Shown here piece after piece: positions 54,604 to 64,000 of a stretch of DNA of 64,000 bases. A program made the translations under genes and the position numbers. Positions within the stretch are counted from its first letter, which is position 1, and each line of letters begins with the position of its first letter. The notes beneath the pieces were generated by a model. It did not search any database. It had not been told where the DNA came from and was given only the letters and a program-made list of their open reading frames with translations. Origin of the DNA: Streptomyces agglomeratus. GTDB lineage: Bacteria > Actinomycetota > Actinomycetes > Streptomycetales > Streptomycetaceae. The stretch lies in the NCBI RefSeq assembly GCF_001746415.1, contig NZ_MEHJ01000001.1, positions 3,617,001 through 3,681,000 on the forward strand. The letters are read 5' to 3'.

Positions 54604-54698
54604 CACCGCCGGGAGCGAAAGCCCGGGGAACTCGTACGCACCGCCGGAGCGAAAGCCCGAGGAGCTCATGCGCACCGCCGGAGCGAAAGCCCGGCGGG
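54604..54698. repeat. 34-bp tandem repeats after the DUF3180 gene
   Basis: Two and a half copies of a unit opening CACCGCCGGAGCGAAAGCCC lie at 54604-54638 (35 bp), 54639-54672 (34 bp) and 54673-54698 (partial). They sit between the convergent DUF3180 and folE genes. Confidence 0.85.
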
Positions 54699-54724
54699 CA
54701 CTCTCCCGCCGCCCGGCCCGGAGC

Positions 54725-55330
54725 TCAGCGGGCCATGATCAGGCTCATCGCCTCGTTGCGCGTCGCGGAATCCCGCAGCTGCCCGCGCACGGCCGAGGTG
54801 ATGGTCTTCGCGCCCGGCTTGCGGATGCCGCGCATCGACATGCACATGTGCTCGCACTCGATCACCACGATCACGCCGCGCGGCTCCAGGATCTCCATCA
54901 GGGAGTCGGCGACCTGCGTGGTGAGCCGCTCCTGCACCTGCGGGCGGCGGGCGAACACGTCGACCAGCCGCGCCAGCTTGGACAGACCGGTGATCTTGCC
55001 ACTGGTGGCCGGGATGTACCCGACGTGGGCCACCCCGCGAAAGGGAACGAGGTGGTGCTCGCAGGTCGAGAAGACCTCGATGTCCTTGACCAGGATCATC
55101 TCGTCGTGGCCCAGGTCGAACGTCGTGGTCAGCACGTCCTCGGGCTGCTGCCACAGCCCCGCGAATATTTCCTTGTACGCCCGCGCCACGCGCCCCGGGG
55201 TCGCCCGCAGCCCTTCGCGGTCCGGGTCCTCGCCGATCGAGATGAGGAGTTCGCGTACGGCGTTCTCGGCCCGCTTCTCGTCGAACTCGCCGATGGTGCC
55301 CTCGCCGTCCAACGTCACCGGGTCGGTCAT
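54725..55330 (-). CDS. folE: GTP cyclohydrolase I FolE
   Basis: FolE opens folate synthesis by converting GTP to dihydroneopterin triphosphate. The 201-aa protein has [40 protein letters not shown] (zinc ligands Cys and His, catalytic His), [20 protein letters not shown] and [20 protein letters not shown] (second zinc Cys). Length is typical of the single-domain type I enzyme. It is on the minus strand downstream of ftsH, separated from it by a strong terminator, and convergent with the other folate genes. Confidence 0.96.
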   Translation of the reverse strand: MTDPVTLDGEGTIGEFDEKRAENAVRELLISIGEDPDREGLRATPGRVARAYKEIFAGLWQQPEDVLTTTFDLGHDEMILVKDIEVFSTCEHHLVPFRGVAHVGYIPATSGKITGLSKLARLVDVFARRPQVQERLTTQVADSLMEILEPRGVIVVIECEHMCMSMRGIRKPGAKTITSAVRGQLRDSATRNEAMSLIMAR

Positions 55331-55390
55331 CTGTGCCTCGTTCCTGTGCTTTACATGCCGCGGGCGGCCGTACGAATATGCCGCGCCGAA

Positions 55391-55432
55391 AACGCCGCGT
55401 CCCCCAGGCTAAAACCTGGGGGACGCGGCGTT
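55391..55432 (-). terminator. ftsH terminator hairpin
   Basis: An 18-bp perfect stem (AACGCCGCGTCCCCCAGG with CCTGGGGGACGCGGCGTT) has a 6-base loop. On the minus strand it is followed by TTTCGG. It separates ftsH from folE, so folE needs its own promoter or read-through. Confidence 0.85.
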
Positions 55433-55462
55433 CATTCCGGGCCCCGCGCGGGGGCCGGACGA

Positions 55463-57496
55463 TCAGCTCTCGGGGCGCTCCTCCGGGATCGCCTCGGTGG
55501 CCGGGGTGTCCACGGGGCCGGCCGTCACCGCGGGAGTCCCACCGTTGGCAGTGGCGCCATTGGTGAGGGAGAGCTCCTTCGGGGAGAGCACCGGCGGCCG
55601 CGTCGACGGCATACGGCGGGAAGAACCGGTCCACGCGGGGCGGGCCGGGCGCTTCACGATCGGGCTGAAGATCTCGGCGATCTCCTCCTTGTTCAGCGTC
55701 TCCTTCTCCAGGAGGGCCAGAACCAGGTTGTCGAGAACGTCGCGGTTCTCGACGAGGATCTCCCACGCCTCGTTGTGCGCGGTCTCGATGAGCTTCTTGA
55801 CCTCTTCGTCGACCAGCGCGGCGACCTCTTCCGAGTAGTCGCGCTGGTGACCCATGTCACGGCCGAGGAACGGCTCGGAGCCGTCCTGACCGAACTTGAT
55901 CGCGCCGAGGCGCTCGGTCATGCCGTACTGCGTGACCATCGCGCGGGCCGTGGCGGTGGCCTTCTCGATGTCGTTCGAGGCGCCCGTGGTGGGGTCGTGG
56001 AACACCAGTTCCTCGGCCGCACGGCCGCCCATCATGTAGGCGAGCTGGTCCAGCATCTCGTTGCGCGTGGTCGAGTACTTGTCCTCGTCCGGGAGCACCA
56101 TCGTGTAACCGAGGGCACGCCCGCGGGACAGGATGGTGACCTTGTGCACCGGGTCGCTGTTGGGAGAAGCCGCCGCGACCAGGGCGTGACCGCCCTCGTG
56201 GTACGCGGTGATCTTCTTTTCCTTCTCGCTCATGATCCGGGTCCGCTTCTGCGGTCCGGCCACGACACGGTCGATCGCCTCGTCAAGAGCGTGGTTGTCG
56301 ACCAGCTTCTTGTCCGTACGGGCGGTCAGCAGCGCCGCCTCGTTCAGCACGTTCGCCAGATCGGCGCCGGTGAAGCCGGGCGTACGACGGGCGACGGCCC
56401 GGAGGTCGACCTCCGGCGTGACCGGCTTGCCCTTCGCGTGCACCTTGAGGATTTCGAGGCGGCCCATGAGGTCCGGACGGTCGACCGCGATCTGCCGGTC
56501 GAAGCGGCCCGGGCGCAGGAGCGCCGGGTCGAGGATGTCCGGACGGTTCGTGGCGGCGATCAGGATGACGCCGCCCTTCACGTCGAAGCCGTCCATCTCG
56601 ACGAGCAGCTGGTTCAGCGTCTGCTCGCGCTCGTCGTGACCGCCGCCCATGCCGGCGCCGCGGTGACGGCCCACGGCGTCGATCTCGTCGACGAAGACGA
56701 TCGCCGGAGCGTTCGCCTTGGCCTGCTCGAAGAGGTCACGCACCCGGGAGGCACCGACACCGACGAACATCTCGACGAAGTCGGAACCGGAGATCGAGTA
56801 GAACGGGACTCCGGCCTCACCGGCGACGGCACGCGCGAGCAGCGTCTTGCCCGTACCGGGCGGGCCGTACAGCAGGACACCCTTGGGGATCTTGGCGCCG
56901 ACGGCCTGGAACTTCGCCGGCTCCTGGAGGAACTCCTTGATCTCGTGGAGTTCCTCGACCGCCTCGTCGGCGCCCGCCACATCGGCGAACGTCGTCTTGG
57001 GGGTGTCCTTGGTGATGAGTTTGGCCTTGGATTTCCCGAACTGCATGACCCGGGAGCCGCCGCCCTGCATCTGATTCATCAGGAACAGGAAGACGACAAC
57101 GATCAGGACGAAGGGGAGCAGGGAGAGCAGGATCCCGACGAACGGGTTCTGCTTGGAGGGGGAGACCGTGTAGCCCTTGTCGATGTCCCCGCTGTCGAAC
57201 TTCGACTGCAGCTTGTTGGCGAGCGCGACGCCCTGGTCGCCGATGTAGCTCGCCTGGATCTTGCTGCTGTCCTTGACCTTCTGGCCGTCCTTGAGCTCGA
57301 CCTTGATGACCTGTTCGTCACCGGTCGTCAGCTTGGCCTGCTTGACCTGGTTCTTGTCGATCGCCTGGACGACCTCGGCAGTGTCCACCGTCTTGTAGCC
57401 GCCGGACGAGCCGACAACCTGCATCAACACGACCACGGCGAGGACGGCCAGCACGATCCACATGACCGGCCCACGGAAGTATCGCTTCACGTCCAT
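55463..57496 (-). CDS. ftsH: ATP-dependent zinc metalloprotease FtsH
   Basis: FtsH is the membrane AAA protease for quality control. The 677-aa protein has TM1 (about residues 10-26), an extracytoplasmic domain, TM2 (about 117-138), the AAA domain with Walker [20 protein letters not shown], Walker [39 protein letters not shown], and the zinc protease motif [10 protein letters not shown]. The C-terminus has a Pro-rich extension ([10 protein letters not shown]..., [20 protein letters not shown]) longer than E. coli FtsH. The ATG is at 57494-57496, and hpt lies upstream on the same strand. Confidence 0.97.
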   Translation of the reverse strand: MDVKRYFRGPVMWIVLAVLAVVVLMQVVGSSGGYKTVDTAEVVQAIDKNQVKQAKLTTGDEQVIKVELKDGQKVKDSSKIQASYIGDQGVALANKLQSKFDSGDIDKGYTVSPSKQNPFVGILLSLLPFVLIVVVFLFLMNQMQGGGSRVMQFGKSKAKLITKDTPKTTFADVAGADEAVEELHEIKEFLQEPAKFQAVGAKIPKGVLLYGPPGTGKTLLARAVAGEAGVPFYSISGSDFVEMFVGVGASRVRDLFEQAKANAPAIVFVDEIDAVGRHRGAGMGGGHDEREQTLNQLLVEMDGFDVKGGVILIAATNRPDILDPALLRPGRFDRQIAVDRPDLMGRLEILKVHAKGKPVTPEVDLRAVARRTPGFTGADLANVLNEAALLTARTDKKLVDNHALDEAIDRVVAGPQKRTRIMSEKEKKITAYHEGGHALVAAASPNSDPVHKVTILSRGRALGYTMVLPDEDKYSTTRNEMLDQLAYMMGGRAAEELVFHDPTTGASNDIEKATATARAMVTQYGMTERLGAIKFGQDGSEPFLGRDMGHQRDYSEEVAALVDEEVKKLIETAHNEAWEILVENRDVLDNLVLALLEKETLNKEEIAEIFSPIVKRPARPAWTGSSRRMPSTRPPVLSPKELSLTNGATANGGTPAVTAGPVDTPATEAIPEERPES

Positions 57497-57693
57497 CCAT
57501 ACGGGGCGGTAATCGCCCCGTCCCTCCTGCCCGTAGGTAAATGCTGCTGTTTAAAAAGACTGTTCTTCGGACGGTACCCCAGCATTGTCACCCGCGACTG
57601 CCGGGGACGGCTGACGAACCTGCCTTCCCATGCTCCAACGGCGGGGCAAGGGTGGAGGTTCCCGGCAGGCGACGCCCGGCTCGCCGCGCGGGC

Positions 57694-58257
57694 TCAGCCG
57701 CCGTAGACGTGCGGGGCGAGCGTCCCGACGAACGGCAGGTTGCGGTACTTCTCCGCGTAGTCCAGGCCGTAACCGACGACGAACTCGTTCGGGATGTCGA
57801 AGCCGACCCACTTCACGTCGAGCTGGACCTTCGCCGCCTCAGGCTTGCGCAGCAGCGTGCAGACGTTCAGCGACGCCGGCTCACGCGATCCGAGGTTCGA
57901 CAGCAGCCAGGAGAGCGTCAGACCCGAGTCGATGATGTCCTCGACGATCAGGACGTGCTTGCCCTTGATGTCGGTGTCGAGGTCCTTGAGGATGCGGACG
58001 ACGCCGGAGGACTGGGTACCCGCGCCGTACGACGAGACCGCCATCCAGTCCATCGTGACGGGCGTGGACAGCGCCCGTGCCAGGTCGGCCATCACCATGA
58101 CGGCGCCCTTGAGGACACCCACGATGAGCAGGTCCTTGCCCGCGTACTCCGCATCGATCTTCGCGGCCAGCTCGACCAGCTTCGCGTCGATTTCTTCCTT
58201 GGTGATGAGCACCGACTTGAGGTCGGTGCCCATGTCCTTCTCGTCCACCGGGGTCAC
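57694..58257 (-). CDS. hpt: Hypoxanthine phosphoribosyltransferase Hpt
   Basis: Hpt salvages hypoxanthine and guanine with PRPP. The 187-aa protein has [20 protein letters not shown], the flexible loop [18 protein letters not shown], the PRPP motif [18 protein letters not shown], and [21 protein letters not shown] start at the GTG at 58257 (20 bases after the tilS stop); an ATG at 58233 is the alternative. tilS-hpt-ftsH is a widely conserved order in bacteria. Confidence 0.95.
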   Translation of the reverse strand: MTPVDEKDMGTDLKSVLITKEEIDAKLVELAAKIDAEYAGKDLLIVGVLKGAVMVMADLARALSTPVTMDWMAVSSYGAGTQSSGVVRILKDLDTDIKGKHVLIVEDIIDSGLTLSWLLSNLGSREPASLNVCTLLRKPEAAKVQLDVKWVGFDIPNEFVVGYGLDYAEKYRNLPFVGTLAPHVYGG

Positions 58258-58277
58258 TTTCGTAGTGCTTCAGCGCA

Positions 58278-59336
58278 TCAGCCCTGCCGGATGACCAGTC
58301 TGCCACCCTGCCGCCGCGCCTCCACCCGTCCGGGGAGGTTGATGACTCCCTGCCCGCGCCAGCCCGTGATCAGCCGGTCCACCTCTTCGACGTGCCGCGC
58401 GAAGAGCGATCCGGCCGGCGAGCCCGCGGAGATGGCGGCCCGGCGCAGGACCCGGCGGCGTACGGCCGGGGGCAGGGCGTAGAGCTTCACGCACTCCAGC
58501 TGACCGGATTCGTCCCGTACGGACGCGTCCGCCTCGGCGGCCCAGTCGTCGAGGGCGTCGGCGTCGTCGCGGGAGAGCTGCGCGGTCCGGGCGAGGGCCT
58601 CGACGACGCCCTTGCCGAGCGCCTTCTCCAGGGCCGGCAGGCCGTCGTGGCGCAGCCGCGAGCGGGTGTAGGCGGGGTCGGTGTTGTGCGGGTCGTCCCA
58701 GACGGGCAGCGACTGGACCATGCATGCCTTGCGGGCGGTCTGCCGGTCGATCTGGAGGAAGGGCCTGCGGTAGCGGCCGGCGCCGGTCACGGCGGCCATG
58801 CCGGACAGCGAGCGGATGCCGGAGCCGCGGGCGAGGCCGAGCAGGACCGTCTCCGCCTGGTCGTCGCGCGTATGGCCGAGCAGGACGGCGGCGGCGCCGT
58901 GGCGCTCGGCGGCGGCGTCCAGCGCCGCGTAGCGGGCGTCGCGGGCGGCTGCTTCGGGGCCGCCGTCACGGCCGACGGTCACGGCGACGGCCTCGGCGGG
59001 GTCGAGGCGCAGCGCGGTGAGGCGGGTGACGACCTCGGCGGCCCTGATGTCGGAGCCTTCCTGGAGGCCGTGGTCGACCGTGACGCCGCCGGCCCGGATG
59101 CCGAGTTTGGGCGCCTCGAAGGCGAGGGCGGAGGCGAGCGCCATGGAGTCGGCGCCGCCGGAGCACGCCACGAGCACGAGCGGCGCCGGTGGCGGCTCGT
59201 GGGGCGCGGCGCCCGGCGGGCCGCCCGCCATGGCGCGCGGGGTGATGCCGGTGCTGTCGGTGATGTCGGTCAGTACGTCGTGGAGTACGCGGCGGACCGC
59301 CAGGCGTATCGCTGCGACCGCAGGATGGGGACCCAT
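58278..59336 (-). CDS. tilS: tRNA(Ile)-lysidine synthase TilS
   Basis: TilS modifies the wobble C34 of tRNA-Ile2(CAU) to lysidine so that it reads AUA. The 352-aa protein has the PP-loop [18 protein letters not shown] (SGGxDS), [32 protein letters not shown] and [20 protein letters not shown]. The C-terminal domain is shorter than in E. coli, as in other actinobacteria. I chose the ATG at 59334-59336 ([15 protein letters not shown]). Confidence 0.95.
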   Translation of the reverse strand: MGPHPAVAAIRLAVRRVLHDVLTDITDSTGITPRAMAGGPPGAAPHEPPPAPLVLVACSGGADSMALASALAFEAPKLGIRAGGVTVDHGLQEGSDIRAAEVVTRLTALRLDPAEAVAVTVGRDGGPEAAARDARYAALDAAAERHGAAAVLLGHTRDDQAETVLLGLARGSGIRSLSGMAAVTGAGRYRRPFLQIDRQTARKACMVQSLPVWDDPHNTDPAYTRSRLRHDGLPALEKALGKGVVEALARTAQLSRDDADALDDWAAEADASVRDESGQLECVKLYALPPAVRRRVLRRAAISAGSPAGSLFARHVEEVDRLITGWRGQGVINLPGRVEARRQGGRLVIRQG

Positions 59337-59511
59337 GTCCGGTGCCCTTCGGTGAAGTTGGTGTGCCTCGGGAGGAGAAGGCCAGTCACTCAGAGTGCGT
59401 CGATGGTGACAGAGCCGGGCCATTCCCCGAGCATTGCACGCCTACCCAGCGCCTACGGTCCCTCGGATGGGTGATTGGAGGGGCGTTCTCCTGCCACCGA
59501 CCGCATCCGTG

Positions 59512-60642
59512 TCACGACTCCGCCTTGCGGTGCACCCGCGCGACCCAGTCCGCCGGTTTGGCGATCTCCGCCTTGGTGGGGAGCGTGTTCGGGGAGGTCC
59601 AGACCCGGTTGAAGCCGTCCATTCCCACTTCCTCCACCACAGCCCGTACAAAACGCTCACCGTCACGGTACTGCCGGAGCTTGGCGTCCAGACCGAGCAG
59701 TTTGCGCAGGGCCAGGTCCAGGCGGCTGGCGCCGCGGGCCCTGCGCTGCTGGAACTTCTCGCGGATCTCGGCGACGGACGGCACCACATCGGGCCCCACG
59801 CCGTCCATCACGAAGTCCGCGTGGCCTTCGAGCAGCGACATGACGGCCGTCAGCCGGCCGAGGATCTCGCGCTGGGCGGGGGTCTGGACGATCTCGACCA
59901 GGCTGCGGCCGCCGTCCTCGCCCGCCTCGCCCTCGGGGCGGCCCCCGGCGAGCGACTGGGCCGCCTCGCGCAGGCGCTCCAGCACGGTCATCGGGTCGAC
60001 CTCGGTCTCGGCGAGGAACGACTGGATTTCGCCCTCCAGGTGGTCGCGCAGCCAGGGCACGGCCGTGAACTGGGTGCGGTGGGTCTCCTCGTGCAGGCAC
60101 ACCCACAGCCGGAAGTCGTGCGGGTCGACTTCGAGCTCCCGCTCGACGTGCACGATGTTCGGCGCGACGAGCAGGAGGCGGCCGCCGCCGGTTCCGGCGG
60201 GCAGGTCGCGGGAGGGCGGGGCGAAGGTCTCGTACTGTCCGAGGACGCGCGAGGCGAGGAAGGACAGCAGCATGCCGACCTCGACGCCGGTCACCTTGCC
60301 GCCGACCGCGCCGAGCACGGCGCCGCCGGGTCCGTCGCCCCGTCGTTCCTGCATCTTGTCGAGGAGCGGGCGCAGGATCTCCCTGAACCCGGCGACGTTC
60401 GCCCTGATCCAGCCGGCCCGGTCGACGACGAGGACCGGGGTGTTCTGCGGCTCGTGTCCCTCGGGGATCATCCGCGTGAAGGCGCGGACGTGCTCTTCCG
60501 ACGCCTTGGCGTGCCGGCGGAGCTCGGCGACGACGGCGCGCGCCTCGTCCCGGCTCACCTCGGGACCTGGCCTCACCAGTCGGGTCGCGGTCGCCACCGC
60601 GAGGTTCCAGTCGACCATCTCCGCACCACCGATGCTCGTCAT
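59512..60642 (-). CDS. DUF2342-family zinc-dependent metallopeptidase-like protein
   Basis: This 376-aa soluble protein carries the motif [14 protein letters not shown] (HExxH) near residue 190, preceded by [19 protein letters not shown] and followed by [17 protein letters not shown], which supplies a third ligand candidate. It belongs to the actinobacterial DUF2342 group sometimes called coenzyme F420 biosynthesis-associated. Activity is unproved. It lies between dacB and tilS on the same strand. Confidence 0.82.
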   Translation of the reverse strand: MTSIGGAEMVDWNLAVATATRLVRPGPEVSRDEARAVVAELRRHAKASEEHVRAFTRMIPEGHEPQNTPVLVVDRAGWIRANVAGFREILRPLLDKMQERRGDGPGGAVLGAVGGKVTGVEVGMLLSFLASRVLGQYETFAPPSRDLPAGTGGGRLLLVAPNIVHVERELEVDPHDFRLWVCLHEETHRTQFTAVPWLRDHLEGEIQSFLAETEVDPMTVLERLREAAQSLAGGRPEGEAGEDGGRSLVEIVQTPAQREILGRLTAVMSLLEGHADFVMDGVGPDVVPSVAEIREKFQQRRARGASRLDLALRKLLGLDAKLRQYRDGERFVRAVVEEVGMDGFNRVWTSPNTLPTKAEIAKPADWVARVHRKAES

Positions 60643-60718
60643 GCGTCAACCGTACGTTGTCGACCCGGTCGGCGGAGAGGTGTTGTCCTCCACCTGTACC
60701 CCTGAACTTTGTCGGGGG

Positions 60719-62143
60719 TCAGGTCCGGCCCGGCCGCCCCGCGGACGGTTCGCAGCCGCAGTTGGCGATCGTGGAGGCGAGCCGGTCCAGGGCCGACTGG
60801 GCGGCTTCGGGGCCGGTGGAGCCGGAGGCGAGGAAGGCGAAGGAGAGCAGCCGGCCGTCCGCGTCGACGACCGTTCCGGCCAGGGTGTTCACGCCGCTGA
60901 GGGTGCCGGTCTTGGCGCGGACCATGCCCGTACCGGGTGCGTCCTCGGCGTACCGGCTGCTCAGTGTGCCGCTGAAACCGGCCACCGGCAGGCCGGTGAG
61001 GACGGGCCGCAGCGCGGGGCGGGCCGGGTCGGCGGCGCGGGCGAGCAGGCCGGACAGCAGGGCCGCGGACATGCGGTCGTCGCGGTCGAGGCCGCTGCCG
61101 TCCGAGAAGCGGGCGCCGTCCAGCGGCAGCCGCAGCTTCCTCAGGCTGGACTCGACGGCCCTGCCCGCGCCCTCGAAGCTGGCCGGTTCGTCCGAGGCGA
61201 GTGCCGTCTGGCGGGCGAGCGCCTCGGCGATGTCGTTGTCGCTGTGGGTGAGGGTGCGCTCGACGAGGGCGGACAGGGGCGCGGAGAAGACCCGGGCCAC
61301 CGGTTCGGCGCCGGCCGGGCCCTTGCCGGGTGCGGGGTCGCCCTTCGTCCGGACGCCGCGCTCGCGGAGCATCAGCGCGAAGGCGCGGGCGGCGTCGGCG
61401 GCGGGGTCGGCGCTGCGCGGGGCGGGCCCGCTGCGGGAGCCGTCCAGCCGGCCTTCCTCGATCATCAGGGGGCTGACGGGGCTGATGTTCTCGTTGGGGC
61501 CGATGGGGTGAAGGTCGGGTCCCGAGTACAGCGTGGTGTCGTACGCCAGCTCCGTCTCGGCGGCGCCGCGGTCGCGCAGGACGCGGGCCGTGTCGTCGGC
61601 CAGGGCGCCCAGCGCGTCCCGGTCCAGGGTCGGGTCGCCGCCGCCGACCAGCACGGTCTTCTCCCCGTCGCGGTCCGCTGTGACGGTGGTGGCGATGCGG
61701 TGGCCGGGTCCGAGGGCGGAGAGTGCGGCGACCGCGGTCGCGATCTTGATGGTGGACGCCGGAACCATTCCGTCCGCGTCGCCCTTCCCGTACACCTGCG
61801 CGCCGGTCGCGGTGTCGATCACGGACGCGGTACGCCGCGTGCCGAGCGCGGGGTCGCGCAGCAGCGGGTCGAGGGCGTCCGCGAGGCCGCTCGCCGCGGG
61901 CGGCGGTACGGGCCTGCCGAGCGCGGTGAGCACGCCGGGCGCCCGGGGGGCGGGCGGCGGGGCGTCGGGCGCCCCCGGCTGGTGATGTGCGCCACCCGTG
62001 CCGTCCTGGGAGGCGGCCCACGCCCGCTCGGCCTTACGCTGACCGGAGTCCCAGGGGCCTGCCGCGGCCACCGCACCGGCAGAGAGGGCGAGACCGGCGA
62101 CAGCCGCGATCGCCGCGAGCTGCCACGTTTTGCGCTCCGGCAC
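60719..62143 (-). CDS. dacB: D-alanyl-D-alanine carboxypeptidase DacB (S13)
   Basis: This 474-aa exported S13 penicillin-binding protein has an N-terminal signal/anchor ([20 protein letters not shown], about residues 9-28), SxxK in [16 protein letters not shown], SxN in [14 protein letters not shown] and KTG in [17 protein letters not shown]. It trims peptidoglycan peptides like PBP4. I take the GTG at 62143 (PERKTWQL), with AAAGGGG upstream; a GTG at 62188 is the alternative. This dacB-DUF2342-tilS-hpt-ftsH order is common to streptomycetes. It is divergent from ppa. Confidence 0.93.
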   Translation of the reverse strand: MPERKTWQLAAIAAVAGLALSAGAVAAAGPWDSGQRKAERAWAASQDGTGGAHHQPGAPDAPPPAPRAPGVLTALGRPVPPPAASGLADALDPLLRDPALGTRRTASVIDTATGAQVYGKGDADGMVPASTIKIATAVAALSALGPGHRIATTVTADRDGEKTVLVGGGDPTLDRDALGALADDTARVLRDRGAAETELAYDTTLYSGPDLHPIGPNENISPVSPLMIEEGRLDGSRSGPAPRSADPAADAARAFALMLRERGVRTKGDPAPGKGPAGAEPVARVFSAPLSALVERTLTHSDNDIAEALARQTALASDEPASFEGAGRAVESSLRKLRLPLDGARFSDGSGLDRDDRMSAALLSGLLARAADPARPALRPVLTGLPVAGFSGTLSSRYAEDAPGTGMVRAKTGTLSGVNTLAGTVVDADGRLLSFAFLASGSTGPEAAQSALDRLASTIANCGCEPSAGRPGRT

Positions 62144-62320
62144 CTCGGACCAGCCCCTTTCGCGATCACACACCTGCGTGAGGGACACTTAACCACTGCG
62201 TGTTGCCGGGAGCATGACGCCCCGGCTCGTCCGGCCTACCGAACCGGCCGACGGTCCGGGGCTCGCCCCGGAAGGACGCAGCGCCATCCGGAGTTTGTGC
62301 TGATCATGGAGGAACCACCC

Positions 62321-62815
62321 GTGGAGTTCGACGTCACCATCGAGATTCCGAAGGGTTCGCGGAACAAGTACGAGGTGGACCACGAGACCGGCCGGATCCG
62401 CCTGGACCGTCGACTCTTCACTTCCACGAGCTACCCGGCGGACTACGGCTTCGTCGAGAACACCCTCGGCGAGGACGGCGACCCGCTGGACGCGCTCGTA
62501 CTGCTCGACGAGCCCACGTTCCCCGGCTGTGTCATCAAGTGCCGCGCGATCGGCATGTTCCGGATGACCGACGAGGCCGGCGGCGACGACAAGCTGCTGT
62601 GCGTTCCGGCGTCTGACCCGCGCGTCGAGCACCTGCGCGACATCCACCACGTGTCGGAGTTCGACCGCCTCGAGATCCAGCACTTCTTCGAGGTCTACAA
62701 GGACCTGGAGCCCGGCAAGTCCGTAGAGGGCGCCGACTGGGTCGGCCGCACCGAGGCCGAGGCCGAGGTCGAGGCTTCGTACAAGCGCCTCCAGGCGCAG
62801 GGCGGCAGCCACTGA
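62321..62815 (+). CDS. ppa: Inorganic pyrophosphatase (family I)
   Basis: Ppa hydrolyses pyrophosphate with Mg and drives biosynthesis forward. The 164-aa enzyme has [34 protein letters not shown], the signature [14 protein letters not shown] (three metal-binding Asp), [19 protein letters not shown] and [20 protein letters not shown]. The GTG at 62321 follows GGAGGAA; an ATG at 62306 lacks a good RBS. A strong terminator follows. Confidence 0.96.
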   Translation: MEFDVTIEIPKGSRNKYEVDHETGRIRLDRRLFTSTSYPADYGFVENTLGEDGDPLDALVLLDEPTFPGCVIKCRAIGMFRMTDEAGGDDKLLCVPASDPRVEHLRDIHHVSEFDRLEIQHFFEVYKDLEPGKSVEGADWVGRTEAEAEVEASYKRLQAQGGSH

Positions 62816-62840
62816 CGAGCCCCTGGGCTTGACTGACATC

Positions 62841-62882
62841 GCGGCGGGCGGTGCACCCCAATGGGGGTGCACCGCCCGCCGC
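62841..62882. terminator. ppa terminator
   Basis: A 19-bp perfect stem (GCGGCGGGCGGTGCACCCC with GGGGTGCACCGCCCGCCGC) has a 4-base loop AATG, directly after ppa. No T-tract is present. Confidence 0.85.
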
Positions 62883-62990
62883 GTGTTGAGCGACGCGCAA
62901 GGGGAAGGCGTCCGTCCGCATACTGGGCATGTCTGGCCATGGGTTGGGCATACGAACGTACTGGATCAAGGACTCGAAGCGAGGCAAGTA

Positions 62991-64000
62991 GTGGCGGAGC
63001 CGAAGCGCGGCGGCAGCGGGGCCGAGAGTGAGGGCCCCGAGGACCGCAAGCCGCAGTCGGACGAGGCGCGCAGCGCCTTCACTCCGCCGGCCGGGGTGGA
63101 GCAGCCGGAACCGCCCGAGGAGGACAGCCCCACCTCGGAGTTCGCCCTCCCGGAAGGGCTGACCACGGGCGAGCACCCCATCCCGCCGGAGGTCTCGGCC
63201 TTCGACACCCCGAGCACCTACAGCGCCCGCAACGCGCCGCCCGCCTTCACCCCGGCCCACGGGGTGCCCATGGTCCGGCTGACCAAGGAGGCTCCCTGGC
63301 AGGACCGGATGCGCACGCTGCTGCGCATGCCGGTGGGCGACCGGCCGGTGCCGGAGCCGGTGCAGCGGCACGACGAGGCGGGGCCCGCCGTGCCGCGCGT
63401 GCTGGACCTGACGCTGCGTATCGGCGAGCTGCTGCTCGCGGGCGGCGAGGGTGCCGAGGACGTCGAGGCCGCGATGTTCGGCGTGAGCCGGGCCTACGGG
63501 CTCGACCGCTGCGAGCCGAACGTCACCTTCACGCTGCTGTCCATCTCGTACCAGCCCTCACTGGTGGAGGACCCGGTCACGGCGAGCAGGACCGTACGCC
63601 GCCGGGGCACCGACTACACGCGGCTGGCGGCCGTCTACCACCTCATCGACGACATCACGTCGCCGGACACCGACGTCACGCTGGAAGAGGCGTACCGCAC
63701 CCTCGCGGAGATACGGCGCAACCGTCACCCGTACCCGGGCTGGGCGCTGACCGCGTCCAGCGGGCTGCTGGCGGGTGCGGCCTCGGTGCTGGTCGGCGGT
63801 GGTCCCGTGGTGTTCCTGGCCGCCGCGATCGGAGCGATGCTCGGCGACCGGCTGGCGTGGCTGTGCGCGGGGCGCGGACTGCCCGAGTTCTACCAGTTCG
63901 TGGTGGCGGCGATGCCGCCCGCCGCCATAGGAGTGGCCCTCACGCTGGCGCCCACGACGACGATGTGGGACGTGCGGCCCTCCGCGGTGATCACCGGTGG
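62991..64000 (+). CDS. Threonine/serine exporter ThrE family (partial, 3' end outside window)
   Basis: This gene begins at the GTG at 62991 and runs off the window, giving at least 336 residues. About the first 105 residues are hydrophilic and Pro/Glu-rich (GAESEGPEDRKPQSDEARSA), probably disordered. Then VLDLTLRIGELLLAGGEGAE, DVEAAMFGVSRAYGLDRCEP and YHLIDDITSPDTDVTLEEAY match the N-terminal ThrE domain (PF06738), followed by membrane segments (LLAGAASVLVGGGPVVFLAA, FYQFVVAAMPPAAIGVALTL). The family exports threonine and serine. The long N-terminal extension is typical of streptomycete members. Confidence 0.85.
   Translation, partial: MAEPKRGGSGAESEGPEDRKPQSDEARSAFTPPAGVEQPEPPEEDSPTSEFALPEGLTTGEHPIPPEVSAFDTPSTYSARNAPPAFTPAHGVPMVRLTKEAPWQDRMRTLLRMPVGDRPVPEPVQRHDEAGPAVPRVLDLTLRIGELLLAGGEGAEDVEAAMFGVSRAYGLDRCEPNVTFTLLSISYQPSLVEDPVTASRTVRRRGTDYTRLAAVYHLIDDITSPDTDVTLEEAYRTLAEIRRNRHPYPGWALTASSGLLAGAASVLVGGGPVVFLAAAIGAMLGDRLAWLCAGRGLPEFYQFVVAAMPPAAIGVALTLAPTTTMWDVRPSAVITG

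Overview
The window is very GC-rich chromosomal DNA from a Streptomyces-type actinomycete. The evidence is gene content and order: a sigE-cseA-cseB-cseC cell-envelope cluster, lsr2, clpC, radA-disA-mutY, an NAD/CoA gene run, a folate cluster and ftsH-hpt-tilS. From memory this resembles the S. coelicolor SCO3350-SCO3410 neighbourhood. GTG starts are common and 4-bp gene overlaps are frequent. I see no rRNA, tRNA or CRISPR array. The only recognisable mobile element is one complete IS481-type insertion sequence.

Layout. 0-8.9 kb: partial sugar isomerase, exopolyphosphatase-like gene, Cys-rich unknown, a frameshifted membrane gene that joins sigma-like, zinc-finger and BACON modules, then radA, disA (c-di-AMP synthase) and mutY. 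9-12.5 kb: sigE-cseABC envelope-stress operon. 12.7-15 kb: DHA2 drug exporter and divergent TetR regulator with two operator copies between them. 15-21.3 kb: secreted M23 hydrolase, a solitary NACHT-LRR (NLR-like) protein and an S13 D,D-carboxypeptidase. 21.4-28.3 kb: clpC with a ClgR-like box, an SCO3374-family gene tail to tail with lsr2, an ArgA-type acetyltransferase and a BlaI-type repressor. 27.5-33.2 kb: DUF2520 gene-panC-nadB-nadC-coaX, overlapping or nearly so. 33.3-38.9 kb: aldolase-like enzyme, DUF5937 regulator, orphan nuoD2, a ~160-bp tandem repeat array and a MidA/NDUFAF7-type methyltransferase. 39-42 kb: NarL-type two-component pair, with the IS481 element inserted exactly at the response-regulator stop codon. 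42-48 kb: glycine-betaine-type ABC importer and an esterase. 48-51.6 kb: MprF-like gene, oxidoreductase and divergent MarR with a palindromic operator. 51.6-55.3 kb: folP, an NTF2-like gene, folB, folK and a DUF3180 gene, convergent with folE. 55.4-62.1 kb: ftsH, hpt, tilS, DUF2342 gene and dacB on the minus strand. 62.3-64 kb: ppa and a ThrE-type exporter cut by the window edge.

How the genes work together. Most of the window is core housekeeping. A cell-envelope theme recurs: SigE-Cse, two S13 carboxypeptidases, the M23 hydrolase, an MprF-like protein, and c-di-AMP synthesis with an osmolyte importer whose ATPase carries CBS domains. Cofactor synthesis (NAD, CoA, folate) forms two compact clusters.

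The most unusual signals are: the nuoD2-MidA pair, in which NuoD2 keeps the arginine that NDUFAF7 methylates in human complex I but lacks the quinone-site tyrosine and aspartate; the solitary NACHT-LRR protein; the frameshifted sigma-like/zinc-finger/BACON membrane protein; and several intergenic tandem arrays with periods of 8, 20, 25, 34 and 160 bp.
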